Shown in pieces: positions 55,726 to 64,000 of a DNA stretch of 64,000 nt. Below the pieces are notes generated by a model. That model saw only the letters and a program-made list of their open reading frames with translations. It was not told the origin of the DNA and did not search any database. The position numbers and the translations under genes were made by a program. The stretch covers positions 62,001 through 126,000 of the forward strand of contig CAWHCN010000004.1 of assembly GCA_963827935.1 (NCBI GenBank). The letters run 5' to 3'. Source of the DNA: DATFNV01 sp963827935 (GTDB taxonomy: Bacteria; Planctomycetota; Planctomycetia; Gemmatales; Gemmataceae). How positions within the stretch are numbered: position 1 is the stretch's first letter; every line of letters starts with the position of its first letter.

Positions 55726-56370
55726 CGCCTGCTGTAGACGTGCGCCATGAACTCGGTGCGCGTGGACTCGTTGGTCAGGAAGCTGCCGCGCATCGCGCTG
55801 GTTTTCATCACGCTATGCGGCTTGCGCACGCCGCGGATGGTCATGCAGGTGTGGGTCGCTTCAAGGATGACGCCGACGCCGCGGGCATCCAGCTCGGTCA
55901 TCAGCAGGTCGGCAATCTGCTCGGTCATCCGTTCCTGGACCTGCGGCCGCCGCGACAGCATCTCGACGACTCGCGCCAGCTTGCTCAACCCGACGATCTT
56001 CCCATTGGGGATGTAGGCCACGTGAGCCTTGCCCATGAACGGCAGCAGGTGGTGCTCGCACAGCGAATCGAAGCCGATGTCGTTGACGGTCACCATCTCA
56101 TCGTACTTCTCGGTAAAGGTCTTTTCGAGGAGCTGGCGGGGATCCTGGTGCAGGCCGGAAAACAGCTCGGCGTACATGCGGGCGACGCGGTCCGGCGTCT
56201 CGCGCAGCCCTTCGCGGTCCGGGTCCTCGCCGACGGCCAGCAGGATTTCGCGCACCGCCGCCTCGATGCGCGCATGATCGACCGGGGCGCGATGCCGACC
56301 GCCGGCGGTTGCTGCGGCCGTTGGCGGAATCGGCACCCGGATCGGCCGGCGGCAGAGAGGAATGTGGCAT
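55722..56370 (-). CDS. folE: GTP cyclohydrolase I (frame break near 56300)
   Basis: FDSLCEHHLLPFMGKAHVAY has the zinc/catalytic Cys-His region and ATHTCMTIRGVRKPHSVMKT the second Cys; TPDRVARMYAELFSGLHQDP and LSRRPQVQERMTEQIADLLM complete the family pattern. The enzyme makes dihydroneopterin triphosphate for folate and related pterins. The most natural start is ATG 56370 (MPHSSLPPADPGADSANGRS), which requires a one-base correction near 56300; otherwise a longer in-frame start at 56426 is available but gives a poor N-terminus. Confidence 0.9.
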
Positions 56371-56473
56371 GGGACCTTCTGGTTACCTCCCTCGGCATTC
56401 TTAGGGAGGCGCGTCGGCCAGGTCAAGGAACGCGGCTGGTGAGCGGCCGGCGCCGACCCTACAATCGGCCCTT

Positions 56474-57735
56474 ATGAAAGTCGTCGTGCTCAACGCCCGC
56501 GGCCTGCATCTGGGCTACATCGGCCCCGCCGGCAACGAATGGATCGAGACACCCGCGCTTGATCGCCTCGCGGCCGAAGGGGTCGTCTTCGATCAGCACA
56601 TCGCCGACCAGCCCGACCCCGCTGGCGCTCGCCGCGCCTGGCGTAGCGGCCGCTTCTGTTCCCGTCTCGCGAGAAACCGTCCGCCGACCCCGAGCTTGAC
56701 GTGATCTGCCGGCTCAAGGACGCGGGTGTGGTGACCTCGCTGGTCGTGGACACCGGCCGGCCCGGGCCCGTCGATTTCGCCGACGGCTGGGATGTCGTCA
56801 TGGAGGCCGAGGCCGACGACGAGGCCACCGCCCTAGAGTATGTCCTGGAAGGGGCCGGACAGGCTCTCGAAGGGCTGGCCGAATCGGACCACTGGCTGCT
56901 CTGGCTGGAGCTGGCCACGCTACTGCCGCCGTGGGACGTGCCCGAAGAATTCCTCGAACGCTACCTCATGGAGTCTGCGGAAGAGGCCGATGAGGAGGAC
57001 GACCAGGTGGCGGAGGCCCTGGAGCCGTTGCTCGATCCGCCCGCCGGCCTCGTCGACCGGCCGATGACCTGACGTTCATCCGCCTCCAGCGCACCTACGC
57101 GGCGGCCGTGAGTTATCTCGACGCCGGCCTGGACCTGCTGCTGAAGCTCCTCGAGGACCGCGGCGTGCTCGACGAGGTGCTGGTGATCGTGACGAGCGAC
57201 CACGGCCTGCCGCTAGGCGAACACGGCGTTGTCGGACTCAGCCGGCCCTGGTTGCACGATGAGCTGGTGCACCTTCCCTTGCTGATGCGATTAGCGAGGG
57301 GCGAGCAGGCGGGCCGCCGCGTCGCGGCGCTGACGCAGCCGGTGGACCTGGCCGCGACACTCCTGGCCGCCTTTGGCGTGTCACCGGCGGGATTGCACGG
57401 CTTCGATCTGCTGCCCCTGGCACGCGGCCAGGTCGACAAGGTCCGCGCTTATGCCTGCTCCGGGCTTCGCGTCGGCGAAGCCGGAGAGTGGGCGTTGCGC
57501 GGGCCAGGCATGGGCCTACCTGCTGCCCCTGGGCGACGACGCCGGGCGGGCGGCCCAGTTGTACGTCAAACCGGACGACCGCTGGGAACTGAATGACGTG
57601 TTACAGCACCACCCGGCGTTGGCCGAGCATCTGGACGCGGTGCTGCGTGGCTTCATGGCGGCGATCCGGCAGCCGGGACCCTTGCAGGCACCGGCGTTAC
57701 GCGACGTTGAGGCGGAACCGGAGATAACGGCGTAG
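56474..57735 (+). CDS. Sulfatase-fold protein (three frame breaks), active-site motif not intact
   Basis: The start MKVVVLNARGLHLGYIGPAG with ETPALDRLAAEGVVFDQHIA is the sulfatase/alkaline-phosphatase-fold N-terminus. Pieces in other frames give LTFIRLQRTYAAAVSYLDAG, VTSDHGLPLGEHG (a classic sulfatase metal motif) and AAQLYVKPDDRWELNDVLQH. The nucleophile motif C/S-x-P-x-R appears only as DPAGAR. An acidic insertion (SAEEADEEDDQVAEALEPLL) sits in the middle. Breaks near 56600-56700, 57060 and 57510. It may be a non-catalytic member or a broken gene. Confidence 0.65.
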
Positions 57736-57737
57736 GC

Positions 57738-57815
57738 GTAGGGTGGGTCGAGCGGAGCGAGACCCACCCTACTTCTCGGGTGCTGGTGGGTCTCGCTCCG
57801 CTCGACCCACCCTAC
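57738..57815. repeat. Family B palindrome, second copy, with extended arms
   Basis: The same 31-nt arms as at 18099 lie at 57738-57768 and 57785-57815. Flanking sequence (ACGGCGTAGGC before, CGCCTACCGT after) extends the pairing outwards to about 57725-57825. Confidence 0.97.
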
Positions 57816-57839
57816 CGCCTACCGTCACCGACATCCCTC

Positions 57840-57867
57840 TTGCAGCCGTCGCCCATTGAGGTATCCT
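57840..57867 (+). promoter_or_regulatory. Likely sigma-70 promoter for the DUF1549/DUF1553 gene at 58002
   Basis: TTGCAG at 57840-57845 and TATCCT at 57862-57867 with 16 bases between. About 135 bases upstream of the start, just beyond the palindrome. Confidence 0.5.
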
Positions 57868-58001
57868 GTACGCATGGGTTCGACCCGCCGCACGGCCAGC
57901 CGCTGCCTCCCCGGCCGTGCAACCGCCTCGCCCGCCCCGCTGCCTGCCGCCCGTAGTTCCCGCCACAACCATCCTGCCAGACATGAGGGGGGTACACACT
58001 C

Positions 58002-60542
58002 ATGAAGACGGCACGTCGCATCACCCTGGCGACTCTCGCCTTTCTTGTCCTCGCCGGCGGCCGCCTGACCGCCGCGGACCTGTACGACAAGGACCCGGCC
58101 AAGACCGACGACGTTGTCCTGCCCAAGCCGGCCGACGTCGCTTCTCTCGCCTGTTCGCCCACGAAAATCGCCCTGAAGGGGCTCGATGACGCTCAGCAAC
58201 TGGTCATCACCGCCACCCTGGCCGGCAACCGCCTCCAGGACCTGAGCGGCGATGTCAAGTTCGAGGTGGCCAACCCCAAGGTCGCCCGCGTCAGCACCTC
58301 GGGCCGGGTCATCCCCCTCGCCAATGGCTCGACCGAGATCACCGCGACTTACGGCGACAAGACATTTAAGGTCGCCGTTAGCGCCGAAAGCTGCGATGTG
58401 AACCTGCCGATCCATTTCGGCAACCAGGTGGTGCCGATCTTCACCAAGCTGGGCTGCAACTCGGGCGGCTGCCACGGCAAGGCCAGCGGCCAGAACGGGT
58501 TCAAGCTCTCCCTGCTCGGCTTCGAGCCGGAGGTCGATTATAACGCCCTGGTGAAGGAAGCCCGCGGCCGCCGCGTCTTCCCCGCCTCGCCCGATAACAG
58601 CCTGCTGTTGCTCAAGGCCACCGGCGTTGCGGCCCACGGCGGCGGCAAGCGCCTCGAGGTCGGCTCCGATGAATACAAGCTCATCCGCCGCTGGATCGCC
58701 TCCGGCGTGCCGGTCGGTGCCGCGGATGCCCCCACCGTGGCCAAGATCACGGTCTATCCCGAGCAGCGCACACTGCTCCGCAACAACAAGCAGCAGTTTG
58801 CCGTCTACGCCCAGTACACGGACGGCAGCGTCGAGGACGTGACCCGCCGCGCCCAGTACGACAGCAACGACACCGAGATCGCCATCGTCGATCCGACCGG
58901 CATCGTGCGGACGCTCGGCCAGAGCGGCGAAGCGGCGATCATGGCCCGCTATCAGGGGCACGTCGCCACCTTCCGCGCCACCGTGCCGCTGGGCGTGAAG
59001 ATTCCCGAGTACAAGTTCGAGGCCCAGACGGTGGCCGATCAGTACACCCTCAAGAAGTGGCAGCAACTCGGCCTTGTGCCCTCGGAATTGTGCACCGACG
59101 AGCAGTTCATCCGCCGGGTATCGCTCGATGTCACCGGCACGCTGCCGACACCAAAGCAGGTCAGGGACTTCGTGGCCGACACCGCCACCGACAAGCGCAA
59201 CAAGCTGGTGGACAAGCTGCTGGAGACGCCCGAATACGCCTATTACTTTGCCAACAAGTGGGCCGACATCCTGCGCGTCAAGCGCAAGGGGCAGCCCAAC
59301 CTGGCCCAGGGGACCTTCGGCTTCCACGACTGGATCCGCGAGGCCGTGGCGAAGGACATGCCCTACGACGAGTTCGCCCGCGCCATCCTGACGGCCACCG
59401 GCGACGAGACCACCAACCCCACAACGGTCTGGTACAAGGAGCTGCGCGAGCCGAACCAGTTCGTGGACGATACCGCCCAGGTCTTCCTGGGGCTGCGGCT
59501 GGCCTGTGCCCAGTGCCACCACCACCCCTACGAGAAGTGGAGCCAGGACGACTACTGGGGCATTGCCGCCTTCTTCGGCCGCGTGGCCCGCAAGAACATC
59601 GTGGTGCCGGGCGGCTTCCAGAACCAGCAGGAGATTCGCGAGGCCGTTTATAGCCAACGGTCCGGCAACGTCATCAACAAGCGGACGCAGCAGGCCGCCG
59701 TCATCAAGCCGCTCGACGGCGAGCCGATGACCATCAGCGCCGACGACGACCCGCGCGACAAGCTGGCCGACTGGCTGGTGGACGGCAAGAACCCGTTCTT
59801 CGCCCGGGCCGTGGCCAACCGCTACTGGGCCCATTTCTTCGGCCGCGGCCTCGTCGATCCGCTCGACGACATGCGCGTCACCAACCCGCCCAGCAACCCC
59901 GAGTTGCTCGATGCCCTGGCCAAGGAGCTGGTCGCCAACAAGTACAGCCTGAAATCGCTGGTGCGGACGATCTGCAAGAGCCGCACCTATCAACTGGCGT
60001 CGGCACCCAACGAGTTCAACAAGCACGACAAGCAGAATTACGCTCGCTATTATCCGAAGCGCATGGCCGCCGAGGTGTTGTTCGATGCCGTCTGCCAGGT
60101 GACCGACAGCCCGACGCCGTTCGGCGGCCTGCCGCAGGACAAGCACGCCCCGAAGCGAGCGATCATGCTGCCGGACGAATCGTTCTCGTCGTACTTCCTG
60201 GACGTATTCGGCCGGCCGCAGCGCATCAGTGCCTGCGAGTGCGAGCGCGTCAGCGAGGCCAACCTGGCCCAGGCGCTGCACCTCTTGAATAGCGACGAGG
60301 TGCAGGGCAAGCTGACCCGCAGCGGCGGCCGCGCCGACGTGCTGGCTAACGCCAAGGACAAGCGCCCCGACGCCGAGAAAGTGGAGGAGCTGTTCTACTG
60401 GGCCTGGGCGCACAAGCCGACCAAGGACCAGATGGACGCCGCCCTGGCGCACATTGCCAGGCACGAGAAGGAGAAGAAAACGGCGTACGAGAATATCATC
60501 TGGGCGCTGTTGAACACGAAGGAGTTTGTGTTTAATCAGTGA
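58002..60542 (+). CDS. Secreted haem-binding-type DUF1549/DUF1553 protein with Ig-like domain
   Basis: 846 residues. Signal peptide (TLATLAFLVLAGGRLTAAD), Big_2-like Ig domain (DLSGDVKFEVANPKVARVST, GRVIPLANGSTEITATYGDK), then GCNSGGCHGKASGQNGFKLS, a CxxxxCH site of the PSCyt1/haem type, a second Ig-like part (FAVYAQYTDGSVEDVTRRAQ), DUF1549 (FIRRVSLDVTGTLPTPKQVR, YEKWSQDDYWGIAAFFGRVA) and DUF1553 (FARAVANRYWAHFFGRGLVD, LLDALAKELVANKYSLKSLV). A periplasmic redox function is presumed; substrate unknown. Intact, unlike the paralogue at 20631. Confidence 0.88.
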   Translation: MKTARRITLATLAFLVLAGGRLTAADLYDKDPAKTDDVVLPKPADVASLACSPTKIALKGLDDAQQLVITATLAGNRLQDLSGDVKFEVANPKVARVSTSGRVIPLANGSTEITATYGDKTFKVAVSAESCDVNLPIHFGNQVVPIFTKLGCNSGGCHGKASGQNGFKLSLLGFEPEVDYNALVKEARGRRVFPASPDNSLLLLKATGVAAHGGGKRLEVGSDEYKLIRRWIASGVPVGAADAPTVAKITVYPEQRTLLRNNKQQFAVYAQYTDGSVEDVTRRAQYDSNDTEIAIVDPTGIVRTLGQSGEAAIMARYQGHVATFRATVPLGVKIPEYKFEAQTVADQYTLKKWQQLGLVPSELCTDEQFIRRVSLDVTGTLPTPKQVRDFVADTATDKRNKLVDKLLETPEYAYYFANKWADILRVKRKGQPNLAQGTFGFHDWIREAVAKDMPYDEFARAILTATGDETTNPTTVWYKELREPNQFVDDTAQVFLGLRLACAQCHHHPYEKWSQDDYWGIAAFFGRVARKNIVVPGGFQNQQEIREAVYSQRSGNVINKRTQQAAVIKPLDGEPMTISADDDPRDKLADWLVDGKNPFFARAVANRYWAHFFGRGLVDPLDDMRVTNPPSNPELLDALAKELVANKYSLKSLVRTICKSRTYQLASAPNEFNKHDKQNYARYYPKRMAAEVLFDAVCQVTDSPTPFGGLPQDKHAPKRAIMLPDESFSSYFLDVFGRPQRISACECERVSEANLAQALHLLNSDEVQGKLTRSGGRADVLANAKDKRPDAEKVEELFYWAWAHKPTKDQMDAALAHIARHEKEKKTAYENIIWALLNTKEFVFNQ

Positions 60543-60590
60543 GCGATTCAGCGGTTCGCGCTCGCGTGACATTGGCACGCGAGACATAGA

Positions 60591-60655
60591 GAGGTCGGGA
60601 GTCGTCTGCCAGGTGCGCGGGCGCAACTGGGGGAGGGCTCCCGACCTTTTTTCTC
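60591..60655 (+). terminator. Possible rho-independent terminator downstream of the DUF1549/DUF1553 gene
   Basis: AGGTCGGGAG near 60593 pairs with CTCCCGACCT near 60642-60651, followed by a run of six T. The loop is long (about 40 bases) and may hold an inner stem. Confidence 0.55.
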
Positions 60656-61212
60656 ACGCCAAGATCGGCCCTGCCGGCCTCACGGCTGGCTTTGAGAGCC
60701 GTTTGTCACCCATCCATTCGAGCCCCAGGCCTTCGGCCTGGGCTGACAGAAACGGCCCTTCGGGCCGGTAGCGCGTCAGGCGGCCTGAAAGGCCGTTTCC
60801 GTCAGCCCAGGCCGAGAGTCTGGGCCGTTCTTTCGGCTTGAAAGGCCGCTTCTGCCAGCCCAGGCCGAAGGCCTGGGCTCGCGGTCTGGCCGCGATGAAT
60901 CGCCCTTTCAGGGCGACCAACCCTCGGGGGATCGCAGCCGACCCAGGCCTTCGGCCTGGGCTGAGCGAACGAGCCTTTCAGGCTCGAACACCAAAATTGG
61001 TCCTGTCGCCCGTGGCAGGTTCTCGTTGTCATGCCGCGAAGATCCTTTCCTTGGTTACGCGGATGGCAACGGCGGGTTCGCCGGCCTGAAGGGCCGCTTC
61101 CGTCAGCCCAGGCCGTAGGCCAGGGTTCGCGGGCGAGGCTGAGACGGCCCTGCGCCGAGGTGGCGACGAAGCGGCCCAGATCGTTGACGACAGGGGCGAA
61201 GCCTTCGACCGA
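60656..61212. repeat. Cluster of short palindromes of GCCCAGGCC and GGCC types
   Basis: No gene is supported. Repeated self-complementary units occur: AGGCCTTCGGCCTGGGCT (near 60727 and 60944), AGCCCAGGCCGAAGGCCT (near 60860) and relatives near 60810 and 61105, alternating with short GGCC(C/T)T..GGCC units such as GGCCTGAAAGGCC and GCCTTTCAGGC. At least five long units lie within 430 bases. Confidence 0.85.
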
Positions 61213-61940
61213 CGCCGGTCGTGAGCAGTTCGACGGTCGTGGCGACGAAGTGGGTGCGGACCGACCCGCGGAAGTCGGGGATGAAGTCGTTGCCGCCGAC
61301 GGAGGCGGTGCACTTGAAGGCGTAGGGATCGAAGCGCTCGACGCCGTTGGCCGCGCACCAGGCGGCGTGGAGGTTGTTCATCTCGGCGGCAACAAGGTCG
61401 GCATGGCGGTCGCCGGCGCAGAAGATGATCGTCTTCTGGAAGGGGCCCAGCGGATTGCCGTCGATGCCGCGATGAATGACGTTGGCGAGCATCTGCTCGA
61501 AGAGGTCACGGCACATGGCCCTGACGCGATCGGGGAGGATGACCTGTTTCTCGAAGTTGTTGGCGTCGTAACGGCCGGCGATCTGGCGAGCGGTCAGAGG
61601 CTCGCCTGTGTTGGCGTCGGTCGGGTTGCGCTGGATGACTTCGGCGGCCGTGATGCCGCGTGCGTCGAGGTCGATGAGGGCGAGCTTGAAATCGCAGGCG
61701 GCAAGGTAGCCGTCCTCCATCGCCTGGGCGATCTCGTATTCGTAAACCGTCGCGCCGAAGCAGGCGAGATTGTCGGCAGTGATAGCGAGGTCGGCCTTCG
61801 CCTCGGCGGTGTCCTCGGTCGTGGTGAGTTGGCGCGGCGTGGCGGTTAGGCCGATCTGCACCCCGTGCGGGTTCATCGTCAGGACCTTGGACCATTTGCC
61901 CCAGGCAGACCGATGACATTCGTCGATGTCACCTTCTTCC
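61213..61940 (-). pseudogene. hsdR: Type I restriction endonuclease HsdR, internal fragment
   Basis: On the minus strand: GDIDECHRSAWGKWSKVLTM (DECH helicase motif II), HGVQIGLTATPRQL (motif III) and further SF2 text (FEKQVILPDRVRAMCRDLFE, FQKTIIFCAGDRHADLVAAE, THFVATTVELLTTGV). Neither the N-terminal nuclease domain nor the C-terminal helicase end is present. The left end joins the two-hairpin element at 61961; the right end falls into palindrome sequence. A full HsdR is 800 residues or more, so this is about a quarter. No hsdM or hsdS is visible. Confidence 0.8.
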
Positions 61941-61960
61941 GCGGTTGTCCGAGGATGTCG

Positions 61961-62077
61961 CAGGGGGGTGGGCTCCGTGAGCCATGACATGAAATTCCAT
62001 TGATGTATCTATGATCCGTGGTACCAAGGGGTTATGGTGCGCCGTTTCCTGTCACGGGGGGCTGACAGGAAACGCGA
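61961..62077. repeat. Two-hairpin element, copy 2
   Basis: CAGGGGGGTGGGCTC, a partial hairpin to TGACATGAAAT, TTGATGTAT, GGTGCGC and the perfect stem GTTTCCTGTCA (62044-62054) / TGACAGGAAAC (62063-62073) match the order and sequence of the element at 16289-16405. The left half of hairpin 1 is replaced by hsdR sequence. Confidence 0.85.
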
Positions 62078-62777
62078 GTCGAGGGACGTGACACCCGCAG
62101 AGTCACGCAGCTGGCATCCGCGTCACCGCCGCCTATCCCCTGGCCTTGCCTGCTTGGGTCCCGGGGCGCAGGGTGTCATTGCGCCAGGAAGCTCAGGAGA
62201 GGAGGAAGGCGATGGAGTAACCATCACGGAAACCTTTCGTAGGAACCCTGTGGGTAACCAATCCCACCCGGCAGGGTCTAGCCAGCCACCGGAAGCGAGT
62301 CTTGCGTCGGCGGCACCGTAAGGGCGATGACGAAGCGTAGACAGCCAGGGCCAAGGCCGTGCGATTGAGCCTCGAGAGTCGTACCCGCTGGAGCCTTCGT
62401 CGTTGACACAACGGGGGCAACATCGGCGCACCGTTAGCGGCGAGGTGCGTCCGGTCCGGCCGGGGTCGGAGAACACGGCATAGGTCCACAAGGGTTCCCT
62501 GGGAACCTGGGAGCCCCTACGGCTCCATCTCGATAGCAGTTGGCGTGACGGGACCGCCAAACCCGAAGGTCCCTGGCCCCAGGCCGGCGTCGGGCCTGAG
62601 TGGAGCAAACACAGGCGCGCGGGATGGTACGGCCAAGCGAAGCAGTAGCGAAGCGCGGTCGGACGGTCCGTAGGGTGTCGGAGCGCCTCATAGTTACCGA
62701 TGAAGCCGGGGAACTCGACCCGCGGGGACCCGGTGGAGGGAAGGGGGCGCCGGATCGCGGAATCATCGGGAGGCAAC
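62078..62777 (+). ncRNA. Structured leader of group II intron type upstream of the reverse transcriptase
   Basis: No protein gene is supported. The sequence has many short complementary stretches and ends with text typical of group II intron RNA close to the maturase start (CGAAGCAGTAGCGAAGCGCG, GGTGTCGGAGCGCCTCATAG, GAAGCCGGGGAACTCGACCC). I could not fix the 5-prime splice boundary (candidates are GTGCG-containing positions such as GTGCGATTGAGCC near 62358). Because the ORF continues beyond the window, the 3-prime domain V is not visible. Confidence 0.5.
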
Positions 62778-64000
62778 ATGGCCGATGCACAGAAATCGGA
62801 TCCCGTGTCAACGCAACAACGACGGTTAGCTGAGCTGGCGGCGCGGTCGCCGCAGTTGGGGTTCACTTCCCTCAACCACTACCTGGACCTTCCCTGGCTG
62901 TTCCAGGCCTGCAATCGCACCCGCGGCGACGGCGCCCCGGGCGTGGACGGACTGACGGGCGCGGACTACGGGGCCGACCTGGTGGGCAACCTCCAGTCGC
63001 TCCTGGACCGGGCCAAGTCCGGCACGTACCGGGCCCCGCCCGTGCGGCGTGTGCACATTCCGAAGGGGACGGGTAACGAGACCCGGCCGATCGGGATCCC
63101 GACGTTTGAAGACAAGGTGCTTCAACGGGCGGTCGTCATGGCGTTGGAGCCGATCTACGAGCAGGACTTTCTGGACTGTTCGTACGGTTTCCGGCCGGGG
63201 CGGTCGGCGCACACGGCGTTGCAGTCCCTGTGGCAGCAGGCGATGGCTTTAGGTGGTTGTTGGGTCGTGGAGGTGGATATCCGGAAGTTCTTCGACACTC
63301 TGGATCATGCTCATCTGCGTCAACTGCTTCGTCAGCGGGTGCGTGACGGGGTGCTGCTCCGTCTGATCGACAAGTGGTTGCAGGCGGGCGTCCTCGAGGA
63401 CGGGGACATCAGCCATCCCGAGGCGGGGACGCCTCAAGGGGGTGTGATCTCACCCTTGCTGGCCAACGTGTACCTGCACTATGTGCTGGACGTGTGGTTC
63501 GAGCAAGCGGTGAAGCCGCGTCTCAAGGGTCGTGCCTTCCTGGTACGTTACGCGGACGACTTCGTCATGGGCTTCGCCTGTGAGGAGGACGCCCGTCGCG
63601 TGCTGGACGTACTGCCGCAGCGGTTCGGCAAGTACGGTCTGACGATCCATCCGGATAAGACCCGTCTGGTGCCGTTTGTGCGTCCAGCGGATCGGCCTGC
63701 GCCGGCGGGCTCTGGGACCGTGCCTTCCCCGGGGTCGTTTGACTTCCTGGGGTTCACGCACCACTGGAGCCGGTCGAAGCAAGGGCGTTGGGTGGTGAAG
63801 CGGAAGACGGCCGGCAGTCGGCTCGACCGAGCGCTCAAGAAGATCGCGGAGTGGTGTCGTCTGAACCGTCACCTGCCGATCGAGGAGCAGTACCGGATAC
63901 TTTCACAGAAGCTGCGGGGGCATTACGCGTACTACGGCGGGCTGATCGGCAACCTCCGTTGCCTTCAGAACTTCCGGTACGAGGTCATGCGTCTGTGGCG
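62778..64000 (+). CDS. ltrA: Group II intron reverse transcriptase/maturase, truncated by the window end
   Basis: ATG 62778 follows GGGAGG. The open frame covers about 407 codons to the last base. Motifs in order: IPKGTGNETRPIGIPTFEDK (RT1), DCSYGFRPGRSAHTAL (RT2), VVEVDIRKFFDTLDHAHL (RT3, first catalytic Asp), GTPQGGVISPLLANVYLHYV (RT4), FLVRYADDFVMGF (YADD at residues 258-261), KTRLVPFVR and FDFLGFTHHW, then the start of the X/thumb domain (KIAEWCRLNRHLPIEEQYRI). The catalytic residues are intact. The 3-prime end is outside the window. Confidence 0.95.
   Translation, partial: MADAQKSDPVSTQQRRLAELAARSPQLGFTSLNHYLDLPWLFQACNRTRGDGAPGVDGLTGADYGADLVGNLQSLLDRAKSGTYRAPPVRRVHIPKGTGNETRPIGIPTFEDKVLQRAVVMALEPIYEQDFLDCSYGFRPGRSAHTALQSLWQQAMALGGCWVVEVDIRKFFDTLDHAHLRQLLRQRVRDGVLLRLIDKWLQAGVLEDGDISHPEAGTPQGGVISPLLANVYLHYVLDVWFEQAVKPRLKGRAFLVRYADDFVMGFACEEDARRVLDVLPQRFGKYGLTIHPDKTRLVPFVRPADRPAPAGSGTVPSPGSFDFLGFTHHWSRSKQGRWVVKRKTAGSRLDRALKKIAEWCRLNRHLPIEEQYRILSQKLRGHYAYYGGLIGNLRCLQNFRYEVMRLW

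Noticed and set aside
57825..60626. 933-codon minus-strand open frame opposite the DUF1549/DUF1553 gene
   Set aside because: Mirror frame of a well-supported plus-strand gene; residue pattern is that of reverse-complemented third codon positions.

Overview
The window looks like chromosomal DNA from a planctomycete, most likely close to the Gemmataceae. Pointers are the high GC content, two very large DUF1549/DUF1553 proteins (one with a CxxxxCH haem site), twin-arginine Gfo/Idh/MocA oxidoreductases in tandem, PQQ-type beta-propeller proteins in tandem, zinc-ribbon/proline-rich membrane proteins, and a sigma factor next to a giant FecR-VIT-vWA protein. This placement rests on family knowledge, not on a database search.

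Layout. 0-6.4 kb: a PqaA-type hydrolase, a YVTN-propeller/phosphoesterase, a small split protein and a PPi-type phosphofructokinase. 6.4-16.5 kb: an accessory island of toxin-antitoxin-like pairs (DUF433/DUF5615, HicB-like, HNH with its small partner, Phd/PemK, VapBC), an IrrE-like gene, a kelch pseudogene and decayed copies of a repeated small ORF. 16.5-30 kb: zinc-ribbon protein, hydroxyacid dehydrogenase, BON lipoprotein, creatininase-like protein, DUF1549/DUF1553 protein, HAD phosphatase, TPR membrane protein and two Gfo/Idh/MocA proteins. 30-41 kb: VapBC, sigma factor plus its giant membrane partner, and two PQQ-type proteins. 41-45 kb: the ribosomal alpha operon rpmJ-rpsM-rpsK-rpsD-rpoA-rplQ on the minus strand, with nnrD divergent. 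45-57 kb: amidinotransferase-like enzyme, collagen-like protein, moaA, moaE, moaD, an FAD/Fe-S oxidase, folE and a sulfatase-like protein. 58-64 kb: a second DUF1549/DUF1553 protein, a palindrome cluster, an hsdR fragment and a group II intron reverse transcriptase that runs off the window end.

Two global features stand out. First, many intergenic gaps hold long, often perfect inverted repeats of several sequence families; some lie in convergent gaps, two lie inside the alpha operon, and one module has truncated a toxin gene. Second, more than twenty genes are broken by single-base frame changes, including rpsD, moaA, folE and phosphofructokinase. Because rpsD should be essential, most of these are probably assembly indels rather than real decay. 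I treat those genes as single CDSs and give the approximate break point.

Operons suggested by start/stop overlap: the 62-aa protein with DUF433; Phd with PemK; both VapBC pairs; FAD/Fe-S oxidase with moaD and moaE; the membrane protein with folE.
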